Shown here piece after piece: positions 36,247 to 44,692 of a stretch of DNA of 64,000 bases (the first letter of the stretch is position 1; each line of letters opens with the position of its first letter). The notes below the pieces were generated by a model. That model did no database searches. It was given only the letters and a program-made list of their open reading frames with translations, and had not been told where the DNA came from. The DNA comes from Azonexus sp. GTDB taxonomy: Bacteria > Pseudomonadota > Gammaproteobacteria > Burkholderiales > Rhodocyclaceae. Location of the stretch: the NCBI RefSeq assembly GCF_030824335.1, contig NZ_JAVBXX010000006.1, positions 248,001 to 312,000 of the forward strand, in the 5' to 3' direction. Both the position numbers and the translations under genes were made by a program.

Positions 36247-37332
36247 GTGGGCTTCGATATCTCCGCTTTGCTAAATCCGAAGGCGCGCCCCTTGCTCGGG
36301 CTCGACATCAGTTCGTCAGCTGTCAAGCTGGTGGAATTGTCCGCCAATGGTAAAGAAGGGTATCGCGTTGAGCGCTACGCCATAGAGGTGTTGCCCAAGG
36401 ACGCGGTATCGGATGGCAATATTGCCAATCTTGAGGCAGTCGTCGACGTGGTTCGGCGTGCTTGGAAACGTCTTGGTACGTCAACACGCAATGTGGCCAT
36501 GGCCTTGCCTACCTCGGCAGTAATTACCAAGAAAATCATAGTCCAAAGCGGCCTTCGCGAAGAAGATCTGGAGCTTCAGGTCGAGAGTGAGGCGAATCAG
36601 TACATTCCTTTCTCGATTGACGAGGTCAATCTTGATTATCAGGTGCTCGGTCCTGCGGCATCTTCGCCTGACGAAGTCGAGGTATTGATTGCGGCTTCCA
36701 AAAAAGAACGCGTGGAAGACCGGGTGGCTGTGGCAGACGCAGCGGGTTTGAAGGCTGTCGTGGTGGATGTCGAGTCTTTTGCCACGCTGTCTGCGTTTGA
36801 ATTGATTGAGCGTCAGCTTCCCGACGATGGAAAAAATCAGGTTGTTGCCCTGATTGATGCTGGCGCCAATGTGATGAATCTCACCGTAATGCGTAATGGC
36901 TTGCAGGTTTATGCCCGTGAACAGGCTTTTGGTGGCAGTCAATTGACACTCGATATATCCCGTCACTATGGAATGAGTCTCGAAGAGGCGGAGGCAGCGA
37001 AGCGTGCAGGCAATCTGCCAGAGGGCTATGAAGTCGAGTTGCTCAACCCATTTATGGAGAATTTGGCGCTTGAAGTATCGCGGGCGCTGCAGTTTTTCTT
37101 TACTTCGACACAATTCAACAAGGTGGACCATGTTGTTTTGGCCGGTGGTTGTGCGGTAATCCCTGGCATCGACGAAGTCGTTGCGACACGTACCCAGTTC
37201 AATACTTTGGTTGCAAACCCGTTTGCCAACATGTTGTTGTCGGATCGGGTTCGGGCTCGCAACTTGTTGTCTGATTCGTCGTCCCTGATGGTGGCCTGTG
37301 GCTTGGCGCTACGGAGGTTTGATCCAGCATGA
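36247..37332 (+). CDS. pilM: type IV pilus inner membrane platform protein PilM
   Basis: 361 residues, actin-like fold. LLGLDISSSAVKLVELS is the phosphate-1 loop, with LIDAGANVMNLTVMRNG and VVLAGGCAVIPGI later. PilM is cytosolic and binds the N-terminus of PilN, linking the pilus motor to the periplasmic PilNOP. GGAGG stands four bases before the GTG at 36247; the GTG at 36244 is too close to it. Confidence 0.93.
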   Translation: MGFDISALLNPKARPLLGLDISSSAVKLVELSANGKEGYRVERYAIEVLPKDAVSDGNIANLEAVVDVVRRAWKRLGTSTRNVAMALPTSAVITKKIIVQSGLREEDLELQVESEANQYIPFSIDEVNLDYQVLGPAASSPDEVEVLIAASKKERVEDRVAVADAAGLKAVVVDVESFATLSAFELIERQLPDDGKNQVVALIDAGANVMNLTVMRNGLQVYAREQAFGGSQLTLDISRHYGMSLEEAEAAKRAGNLPEGYEVELLNPFMENLALEVSRALQFFFTSTQFNKVDHVVLAGGCAVIPGIDEVVATRTQFNTLVANPFANMLLSDRVRARNLLSDSSSLMVACGLALRRFDPA

Positions 37333-37892
37333 TACGTATTAACCTGTTGCCCCATCGTGAAGAGGCCAGGAAGGCTCGGCGTGAGCAGTTTATCGTATTG
37401 GCTGCTTTGGTCTCCGCTCTTGCTGCCGTCGTGATTTTTGCGGTCTACTCATTGATTGACGTGCAAATAGAAGAACAAAATGGGAAAAATGCATTTCTGA
37501 AGCAGGAAATTGCAGTTCTGGACAAGCAGCTTGATCAGATCAAGCGTCTGAAAGAGCAGACTCAAGCACTCCTTGCGCGAAAGCGGGTGATTGAAAACTT
37601 GCAGCGCGATCGTGGTGAAACCGTGTACCTATTAAGCGAAATGGTGAGTCAGGTTCCTGAAGGTGTCTACCTGAAATCCATGAAGCAGGATGGACTCAAA
37701 GTCAATGTGACCGGTTATGCCCAGTCGAATGCCCGTGTTTCCGCATTGATGCGGAATATTGAGGGTTCGCCATGGCTTGAGCAGCCACGCCTGATCGAAA
37801 CGAAAGCCGTTCTCCTCCAAGGTCGGCGTGTGAATGAGTTTGGTATGGAATTCACATTGACCCGGGTGGCACCGGAAGGGGTGGTGAAATGA
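37329..37892 (+). CDS. pilN: type IV pilus assembly protein PilN
   Basis: 187 residues. IRINLLPHREEARKARR is the conserved N-terminus that binds PilM, followed by one transmembrane helix (LAALVSALAAVVIFAVYSL), a coiled coil (about 45-85) and a small periplasmic ferredoxin-like domain. It pairs with PilO. The ATG overlaps the pilM stop. Confidence 0.94.
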   Translation: MIRINLLPHREEARKARREQFIVLAALVSALAAVVIFAVYSLIDVQIEEQNGKNAFLKQEIAVLDKQLDQIKRLKEQTQALLARKRVIENLQRDRGETVYLLSEMVSQVPEGVYLKSMKQDGLKVNVTGYAQSNARVSALMRNIEGSPWLEQPRLIETKAVLLQGRRVNEFGMEFTLTRVAPEGVVK

Positions 37893-38599
37893 AAGCCAGT
37901 TCGTTCGGACTCAAGGTTGCTTCGCTACCCAAAATTGATTTTCAGGCAATTCTCGAAGACTTTCGGCATCTGAATCCGAATGATCCGGGAACTTGGCCGC
38001 TGATTCCCAAGGCAGTAATTCTGCTTGGCTTGTTTGCTGGCTTGCTGCTGGCTGGCTGGTGGTTTCTCTGGAGTGAGCAATTCACGCTTCTGGAAACTCG
38101 CCAGAGGGAAGAAACCGCCTTGAAAGAACAGTATCTTGAGAAGAAGCGCCAAGCCGTCAATCTCGAACTCTATACGCAGCAACTGTCTGAAATTGACCGA
38201 TCCTTTGGTGCGCTGCTCAAGCAGTTGCCAAACAAATCCGAAATTGAAGCCTTATTGATCGAGGTGAATCAGGCTGGCTTGGGACGTGGTTTGCAGTTTG
38301 AACTTTTCCGCCCGGGCAAGGAAGAAATCAAGGATTTCTATGCCGAGTTACCCGTTACGGTCAAAATCAATGGTTCGTACCACGACATTGGAACGTTTGC
38401 AGCCGATGTGGCCAAACTTCCCAGAATCGTCACCTTGAACGGTATTTCAGTCGTTCCGCTGAAGGACAATAGTGCAATGACACTGGATGCGACGATTAAG
38501 ACGTTCCGCTATCTTGACGAAGAGGAAGTGGCAGATCAAAAGGCGAAGGAAATTGCTGCGGCTAAAAACAAAAAACCAGCAAAAGGAGGTGGCAAGTGA
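37889..38599 (+). CDS. pilO: type IV pilus assembly protein PilO
   Basis: 236 residues. One transmembrane helix (AVILLGLFAGLLLAGWWFLW), a coiled coil (about 70-115, LETRQREETALKEQY) and a C-terminal periplasmic domain (DFYAELPVTVKINGSYHDIG). It forms a heterodimer with PilN and contacts PilP. Start overlaps the pilN stop. Confidence 0.94.
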   Translation: MKASSFGLKVASLPKIDFQAILEDFRHLNPNDPGTWPLIPKAVILLGLFAGLLLAGWWFLWSEQFTLLETRQREETALKEQYLEKKRQAVNLELYTQQLSEIDRSFGALLKQLPNKSEIEALLIEVNQAGLGRGLQFELFRPGKEEIKDFYAELPVTVKINGSYHDIGTFAADVAKLPRIVTLNGISVVPLKDNSAMTLDATIKTFRYLDEEEVADQKAKEIAAAKNKKPAKGGGK

Positions 38600-39141
38600 A
38601 GCGAGTAATGCTTGTCGTCCTTAGCGCCTTGCTCTGCGCCTGCGGTGGTGGTGAGCATGAGGATTTGCGGCAGTGGATGGACGAAAATACGCGCAATTTG
38701 CGGGGTAAGGTGACGCAGTTACCCGAGGTAAAACCCTACGAGCCTGTGCCTTATGAAGTTGAGGGGCAAATTGACCCTTTCCGTTCAAGCAAAATCGAAC
38801 CTGATTCAAAATACAAACAAGGTGGTGGAAAATCCGGGCAGTTTCAGCCGGATTTCGAGGCGCGTGAAATGCGCAATAGTGAATTGGAAAAATATCCACT
38901 GGAATCATTGATGATGATTGGTCGTATCAACATCAACAAAATTCCTATGGCAGTCATTAAATACGATGGCAACGTCAAGCAGGTCAGGGTAGGTGATTAC
39001 CTGGGGCTGGATTTCGGTATGGTGACCGAAATTGGTGAAAATGAACTGAAGTTGCGGGAATTGATTCAAGACTCTGCTGGTGACTGGAGCGAGCGACAAA
39101 GCTCGCTGCATCTGCAGACCACGGAGGGGGGCAGTAAATGA
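38596..39141 (+). CDS. pilP: type IV pilus lipoprotein PilP
   Basis: 181 residues. Signal peptide with lipobox (LSALLCAC) then a flexible stretch (QLPEVKPYEPVPYEVEGQID) and the C-terminal homology domain (LESLMMIGRININKIPMAVI) that binds the N0 domain of PilQ. The start overlaps the pilO stop. Confidence 0.94.
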   Translation: MKRVMLVVLSALLCACGGGEHEDLRQWMDENTRNLRGKVTQLPEVKPYEPVPYEVEGQIDPFRSSKIEPDSKYKQGGGKSGQFQPDFEAREMRNSELEKYPLESLMMIGRININKIPMAVIKYDGNVKQVRVGDYLGLDFGMVTEIGENELKLRELIQDSAGDWSERQSSLHLQTTEGGSK

Positions 39142-41372
39142 AATTAATCAACCATGCGCTGGTTATCGGTGCGGCCTGTTGGTCGCTATTGGCACCAGTA
39201 TGTGCAGAGACAACGCCGGCATCCGTTCCGGCGAACGCCATTGAGTCGGTAAATGTGGCTCGCCAAGGCAATGAGGTCGCCGTTAAAATTGATCTCCGCG
39301 AAGGACTTGTCTCCCCTCCCGCAGGATTTGCTGTGGCAAACCCTGCAAAAATTGCATTTGATTTCCCGTTGACCGCAAATGCCCTTGGCAAAACCACCGA
39401 GGTGCTGAATCAAGGCGATTTGCGCAGCATGAACGTGGTTCAAGTAGCGGACCGTACCCGCTTGGTGCTAAATCTGGTTCGCAACATGAATTACACGACA
39501 CGCATCGATGGCAAGTCGCTCTATGTGGTTTTGTCGCCTATCGAGCGCTTGAGTGATGTTGCGGCCGAGCGTTCCGTCCGTTTCGCTGAAGAAAGTCTGG
39601 TCGGCGCCAAGCACGTCGTGCGCGACGTTGTGTTTCGCCGTGGCAAAGATGGCGAGGGGCGCGTTGTCGTCGAGTTGGGGGACGCAGGAACGGGGATTGA
39701 TATTCGGCAGCAAGGCCCTAATTTGGTCGTTGATTTCGTAAAGACCAGTGTTCCGGAACACTTGCGTCGCAAACTTGATGTTACAGACTTTGCCACCCCC
39801 ATCGTTGGCGTGGAAACCCGGGCAATGGGTGAAAATGTTCGAATGATCATTTCACCAAAAGGGCTGTGGGAGCATAACGCCTACCAAACCGATAACCAAT
39901 TCATCGTTGAAGTAAAGAAAGTCATCGAAGACCCCAATAAATTGGTTCAGGGCAGCAAGGTGGGATATCAGGGGCCGCGTGTCAGCATCAATTACCAGAA
40001 TGGTGACGTGCGTGCCTTGTTGCGTTTGATGGCCGAAGAATTGGGTCTTAATGCGGTGATCAGTGAAACGGTGACGGGTAATACGACGCTCGTACTAAAG
40101 GATGTCCCGGCAGACCAAGTGATCGACATCATTTTCCAGCAAAAAGGGCTGGATATGCGCAAGAAGGGTAGCATCATCATGATTGCGCCTCGCGATGAAA
40201 TTGCGACGCGCGAAAAACTGGACTTTGAGTCTCGGCAACAAATCAGTGAGCTGGAGCCATTGGTCACGGAGCAGTTTGTTTTGAATTACCAAAAAGCAGT
40301 CGAAGTCGCTCAATTGCTGATTGGTGCTCCGGCCACCGGGGGTGGGAGCGGAGTGATCAATTCCACTCAGCGAATTCTGAGTAAACGTGGTAACGCTGTG
40401 GCGGATCCGCAGTCCAATATATTGTTTATTAATGATATTCCATCCAAGCTGGATGAAATAAGGACATTCATAAAAACGATAGATATTGGCGCTCGTCAGG
40501 TGTTGATTGAAGCCCGTGTCGTGGAGGCCAGTGATTCGTTCCTGAGTGATATCGGTATGAAGTTGAATTTCCTCAGTAGTGCAACACGTCGGCTTGGTAG
40601 TGGCGTGAATATTGGGGGTGGGACGTATAGCAATCCCTACTTGAATAATTCGTCGACCACCAGTGAACTGATCTCTACTTTGACCGGGAACGGAACTACC
40701 GTAACAAATGGTTTTACCAACCAGGTTGGTAGCAGTTCCACTTATGTTGCAGGGCGTCAAACGAGTTCTGGTGTGACTGGTTTTAATTTGCCGACGACCA
40801 CAGAGCGGGCTGGTACATTTGCATTTTCACTATTCAATTCTTCGCTAACAAATATTCTCAATCTGGAAGTTTCTGCGCTTGAGTCTGATGGTTTGGGCAA
40901 GGTGATTTCAACGCCGCGCGTGGTTACTGCCAATAACGTAGAAGCGTTAATTGAAGATGGTACTGAAGTGCCTTATTGGAAACCGGCCTCCGGTAATGAT
41001 GCGGCAAAACTTGAATTCAAGAAGGCAAAACTCTCCTTGAAGGTGACGCCCCAGATTACCCCGGATGGAACGGTCAAGATGCTTGTCGCCGTTGAAAAGG
41101 CTGAACCGGATTGGTCGCGTAGCGTCCAAGGGGTGCCACCGATTAAAAGCTCGATTGTCAAAAGCAATGTAATCGTTGATAACGGCGGAACAATCGTTGT
41201 TGGCGGGGTTTACATGAACTCCCAAGAAAATAACGTGGACAAAATTCCATTGCTGGGTGATATCCCCATGCTGGGACACATGTTTAAAAATACGAAGAAA
41301 AAAACCAGTCGCCGGGAGCTGTTGATATTTATAACGCCTCGCATTATTTCTAATATCTCAACACTGAACTGA
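39138..41372 (+). CDS. pilQ: type IV pilus secretin PilQ
   Basis: 744 residues. Signal peptide, two AMIN domains (about 30-250), an N0/STN segment (VSINYQNGDVRALLRLMAEE), an N1 domain and the secretin domain (about 460-740, with EALIEDGTEVPYWK and the C-terminal SRRELLIFITPRI). A Ser/Thr/Gly/Asn-rich insert of about 70 residues (near 495-560) sits in the gate region. It forms the outer membrane pore for the pilus. The start overlaps the pilP stop. Confidence 0.95.
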   Translation: MKLINHALVIGAACWSLLAPVCAETTPASVPANAIESVNVARQGNEVAVKIDLREGLVSPPAGFAVANPAKIAFDFPLTANALGKTTEVLNQGDLRSMNVVQVADRTRLVLNLVRNMNYTTRIDGKSLYVVLSPIERLSDVAAERSVRFAEESLVGAKHVVRDVVFRRGKDGEGRVVVELGDAGTGIDIRQQGPNLVVDFVKTSVPEHLRRKLDVTDFATPIVGVETRAMGENVRMIISPKGLWEHNAYQTDNQFIVEVKKVIEDPNKLVQGSKVGYQGPRVSINYQNGDVRALLRLMAEELGLNAVISETVTGNTTLVLKDVPADQVIDIIFQQKGLDMRKKGSIIMIAPRDEIATREKLDFESRQQISELEPLVTEQFVLNYQKAVEVAQLLIGAPATGGGSGVINSTQRILSKRGNAVADPQSNILFINDIPSKLDEIRTFIKTIDIGARQVLIEARVVEASDSFLSDIGMKLNFLSSATRRLGSGVNIGGGTYSNPYLNNSSTTSELISTLTGNGTTVTNGFTNQVGSSSTYVAGRQTSSGVTGFNLPTTTERAGTFAFSLFNSSLTNILNLEVSALESDGLGKVISTPRVVTANNVEALIEDGTEVPYWKPASGNDAAKLEFKKAKLSLKVTPQITPDGTVKMLVAVEKAEPDWSRSVQGVPPIKSSIVKSNVIVDNGGTIVVGGVYMNSQENNVDKIPLLGDIPMLGHMFKNTKKKTSRRELLIFITPRIISNISTLN

Positions 41373-41402
41373 TTGTGTACCACTGGTGCACGGAGAGATA
41401 AT

Positions 41403-42863
41403 ATGGACTACACAAGTATTCTGGAGCAGCATCAGGCCTTGGTTAATGCTGTTGAGCAGTCGATGGCCCAACAGGCCGCCGAGCAAGCTCGTAAACAGGC
41501 TGAATTTCAATCATTGAAAAACAGTGTTGATAAGGTTTTCTTTGCCTATACCTTGCAGCGCGCAAGCGATGAAAAACTGACCGAGTGGACCCAGTATCTG
41601 AGTAGTGGGGTTTCGGTTGATTTGGTTGCTTCCATAATGCGAAGTGATAATTCATCGATGTACTTCGGTGCGGGGCGAGAGGCTTCGATCAATAATGCCT
41701 TCACCACTCTGTTTGGTAGATCGCCTACCGCTGGCGAAGCAGCACGTTATTCATCGGTAGACACGGCGCTAATTCCGGGACTGGTTGCATTAGAAGCTAC
41801 TGGTAGTGATGCAGAAACCATGTATCTGCGTTTGCACGGGGCGCAAGCAATCAAGGATTATTATCAGGCAACAAATATTCCCCTTACCTACGGCATGCCT
41901 GCGATGAAGGCGAAAGAGCAGTTGCTGACCTTGAAAGCCGGTGTTGATGCGCAGGATTTGGTTAGTGATGCTGTTAGGGAAATGGGTGATTTTCTTGCAG
42001 AATGGGGAAGGGTAATCAAAAAGCCAGAAGGTGCTCAGACGGATATCGAGCCTCCTGATAAAAGGTATTTTTATACCGATGCGGATACGGTGGGTGTTGC
42101 TTTTTATGAGCCACCTTCCGCTGCCGGCTTTGGGCGGGTGCTTTTCAGCTTTAATGAACCGGTTGATTGGTCTGCTCTTGACAAAAATCGAGATGGGCGC
42201 TTGGAGTTGTTTACGGAACTGGATTTGATTTTGAGCAATCCCCGATTGTTTGGCGACAATCCAACAATCAAAGCAGAGGTAGGTGTTAATTCGGTAGTCA
42301 TTAACATTGGCGCAAATGCTAGTTCGCCATTGTTCAGTGGCTCTAATGCTGCAGGTGAACTGGTGTTGGGGGACTTCGTAACCTTTGTTGGAGTGAGTGA
42401 TTATCAAGGTAATTCTGGTGCGGTTTTGTTTTCGCTTACCGGCAATCCGGCATCCTCATCAATAACAGATAGTTCAGCACCTTTGGCGGTAACAGAGCCA
42501 GCGGGTAAGGCAAGAGTGGTCGGTGAGGCAGTTATCTTGCGTTTTAATGAAATTATCGATTGGGATGCCATGGACAAGGATGGCAACGGTGTGTTGTCAC
42601 TGGGTTATATAGGTTCTGGTGCTGAGCTCATTATTAGTACCTCAGAGGTTAATATGCTTGGCGCGTCTCCGACGGTGGTTAGTTATTACGACAATCAATT
42701 GACACTGAAGATGAGTGCTGGGCATACCTATAGTGAAGTTACTTCGGCTCCAGGGGTAACTCCGATCACCTATGATACCAATGATGACATCGTGGTTATT
42801 GGTGTAAGGGATCTCACGGGCAATGTCATTAACGCTACTTTCGCTGCGCCATACTCAACCTGA
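41403..42863 (+). CDS. uncharacterised two-repeat protein inserted between pilQ and aroK
   Basis: 486 residues; no named family was recognised. Residues about 10-40 are a helical Gln/Ala-rich start. Residues about 44-120 (AYTLQRASDEKLTEWTQYL; TTLFGRSPTAGEAARYSS) resemble DUF4214 half-repeats of secreted proteins. Residues about 245-345 and 376-482 are a tandem duplication, each opening with a beta strand and a Ca-loop-like motif: DWSALDKNRDGRLEL and DWDAMDKDGNGVLSL. No signal peptide is seen. GGAGA is six bases before the ATG. The gene is visibly more AT-rich than aroB or gltB and separates pilQ from aroK, which are normally adjacent. A calcium-binding surface or secreted protein is the best guess. 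Confidence 0.7.
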   Translation: MDYTSILEQHQALVNAVEQSMAQQAAEQARKQAEFQSLKNSVDKVFFAYTLQRASDEKLTEWTQYLSSGVSVDLVASIMRSDNSSMYFGAGREASINNAFTTLFGRSPTAGEAARYSSVDTALIPGLVALEATGSDAETMYLRLHGAQAIKDYYQATNIPLTYGMPAMKAKEQLLTLKAGVDAQDLVSDAVREMGDFLAEWGRVIKKPEGAQTDIEPPDKRYFYTDADTVGVAFYEPPSAAGFGRVLFSFNEPVDWSALDKNRDGRLELFTELDLILSNPRLFGDNPTIKAEVGVNSVVINIGANASSPLFSGSNAAGELVLGDFVTFVGVSDYQGNSGAVLFSLTGNPASSSITDSSAPLAVTEPAGKARVVGEAVILRFNEIIDWDAMDKDGNGVLSLGYIGSGAELIISTSEVNMLGASPTVVSYYDNQLTLKMSAGHTYSEVTSAPGVTPITYDTNDDIVVIGVRDLTGNVINATFAAPYST

Positions 42864-42926
42864 TCGTTTGGTGCATGTGAGAGCGCGCGGCATTGATGTT
42901 CAAATATTTATCGCTGTTTAAAAATC

Positions 42927-43457
42927 ATTAGCAAAAACATTTATTTGATTGGCCTGATGGGGGCCGGCAAAACCACTGTCGGTAAACAGTTGGCGCGTCG
43001 CTTGCATCGTCCGTTCTACGATTCCGATCATGAAATCGTCGAACGGACCGGTGTGCCGATCCCGACGATCTTCGAAATTGAAGGTGAACCGGGTTTTCGG
43101 CGGCGTGAGTCTCAGACCATCGCTGAGCTTTCGGTCATGCCGGAAATTGTCATGGCGACGGGCGGTGGTGTGGTGCTTGATCCAGAAAACCGTCAATGTC
43201 TGCGTGAAACGGGCTGGGTGGTCTACCTGAACGTCCCTCCTTTTTATCTCTACCAGCGCACCCGCAATGATCGTAACCGTCCATTGTTGCAGGTCAATGA
43301 TCCCTTGGCGCGCTTGGAGGAACTTCATGCGGCCCGCGACCCTCTATACAGGGAGACTGCGCACTTGGTTATTGATGGCGGGCGTCTGGTTGCTTCCGGA
43401 ATTGTTCAATATATCTTGCGGGAGTTTTCGCAATTGCATTTGGCACATACACAATGA
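42927..43457 (+). CDS. aroK: shikimate kinase with a probable ATT start
   Basis: About 176 residues. Walker [14 protein letters not shown], the shikimate-binding [11 protein letters not shown] and [11 protein letters not shown] and TGGGVV are intact. The only in-frame ATG/GTG/TTG before the Walker loop is the TTG at 42945, which would delete the first beta strand. The open frame upstream (from 42897) contains no usual start codon, while an ATT at 42927 would give the standard family N-terminus [14 protein letters not shown]. No ribosome site is visible there. It phosphorylates shikimate in aromatic synthesis. The stop overlaps the aroB start. Confidence 0.85.
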   Translation: MSKNIYLIGLMGAGKTTVGKQLARRLHRPFYDSDHEIVERTGVPIPTIFEIEGEPGFRRRESQTIAELSVMPEIVMATGGGVVLDPENRQCLRETGWVVYLNVPPFYLYQRTRNDRNRPLLQVNDPLARLEELHAARDPLYRETAHLVIDGGRLVASGIVQYILREFSQLHLAHTQ

Positions 43458-44539
43458 TTCAAACCTTGGAGGTGGCGCTCGGTGAGCGTTCCTATCCTAT
43501 TCATATCGGTTGCGACTTATTCAGTCGTGCTGACTTATTGTTGCCCTATATAAATCGCCGAAAAGTTGTTGTGTTGAGCAACACGACGGTTGCACCGCTA
43601 TATCTTGGAATGTTGCGGTCGACCTTGGAAAAGGCGGGTATTGCCGTACTGCCCATCGTTTTGCCTGATGGTGAGGCTTATAAAACCCTGGCGAGTTTGA
43701 ATAAGATATTTGACGCGTTGCTCGGTGCGCACTGTGAGCGCAATACCACACTGATTGCCTTGGGTGGCGGGGTGATTGGTGATATGGGCGGGTTTGCCGC
43801 CGCGTGCTACCAGCGGGGAATGCCCTTCATACAGGTGCCGACGACGTTGTTGGCGATGGTCGATTCGTCCGTGGGGGGGAAGACGGCAGTAAATCATCCG
43901 CTAGGCAAGAACATGATTGGTGCGTTTTATCAGCCAAAACTTGTGCTTGCCGATATTGCGAGCTTGGATACCTTGCCGGATCGGGAATTGAGGGCGGGTC
44001 TTGCGGAAGTGATCAAGTATGGGCTAATTCGCGACCCTGAGTTTTTTGCTTGGCTGGAAATTAATCTCGAAAACTTGTTGGCGCGTGATCGCGGTGCGCT
44101 GGCGTATGCCGTTCATCGTTCCTGTGCGAACAAGGCGGCGGTTGTCGCAGCCGATGAGCGAGAAACAGGCGAGCGTGCGCTACTTAATCTTGGTCATACG
44201 TTTGGGCATGCTATCGAAACTGGTTTGGGTTACGGAGAATGGCTGCATGGTGAGGCTGTCGCTGCGGGTACGATGATTGCTTGTGAGCTTTCGCGTAGCT
44301 TGGGGTGGCTGACGCAGGATCAATTGTTACGGATCAAGGCTCTATTTGTTCGTGGGGGTTTGCCTGTTGCCGGGCCAAAACTGGGTGCGCAACGTTATTT
44401 GGAATTGATGCGTCACGACAAAAAGGTCCAAGATGGGCGTTTGCGACTTGTATTGCAAAAGGGAATTGGAAGTGCAGAGTTGTCGGATGTTGCTTCTGAC
44501 GCTCAAATAGCTTGCGCAATTGATAATGCATGCACCTGA
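43454..44539 (+). CDS. aroB: 3-dehydroquinate synthase
   Basis: 361 residues. [41 protein letters not shown] and [10 protein letters not shown] carry the NAD and zinc ligands. It makes dehydroquinate from DAHP. ATGA overlap with aroK gives translational coupling. Confidence 0.96.
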   Translation: MIQTLEVALGERSYPIHIGCDLFSRADLLLPYINRRKVVVLSNTTVAPLYLGMLRSTLEKAGIAVLPIVLPDGEAYKTLASLNKIFDALLGAHCERNTTLIALGGGVIGDMGGFAAACYQRGMPFIQVPTTLLAMVDSSVGGKTAVNHPLGKNMIGAFYQPKLVLADIASLDTLPDRELRAGLAEVIKYGLIRDPEFFAWLEINLENLLARDRGALAYAVHRSCANKAAVVAADERETGERALLNLGHTFGHAIETGLGYGEWLHGEAVAAGTMIACELSRSLGWLTQDQLLRIKALFVRGGLPVAGPKLGAQRYLELMRHDKKVQDGRLRLVLQKGIGSAELSDVASDAQIACAIDNACT

Positions 44540-44557
44540 TTGGTGCGTCTTGGTTGC

Positions 44558-44587
44558 TTGAGTAGAAAGGGCTTTGTCCGTTAAAAT
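44558..44587 (+). promoter_or_regulatory. candidate gltB promoter
   Basis: TTGAGT, 18-base spacer, TAAAAT, in the aroB-gltB gap and upstream of the hairpin-T element at 44614. Confidence 0.4.
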
Positions 44588-44613
44588 CTGCGGTTGCCTT
44601 TGTTTTTATGCAG

Positions 44614-44645
44614 GCCGAAGTGATAAAACGTCACTCGGCTTTTTT
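44614..44645 (+). terminator. terminator or attenuator between aroB and gltB
   Basis: GCCG-A-AGTGA / TCACT-CGGC with a seven-base loop, followed by six T. It ends the aroB transcript. Since a promoter-like sequence lies before it, it may also attenuate gltB. Its 3' arm can alternatively pair with GCCG (44666-44669) and AGTGA (44675-44679) next to the gltB ribosome site. Confidence 0.75.
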
Positions 44646-44692
44646 CATGATTGGCCAGCAAAAAGGCCGAACTAAGTGAAGGAACGCGTGTG

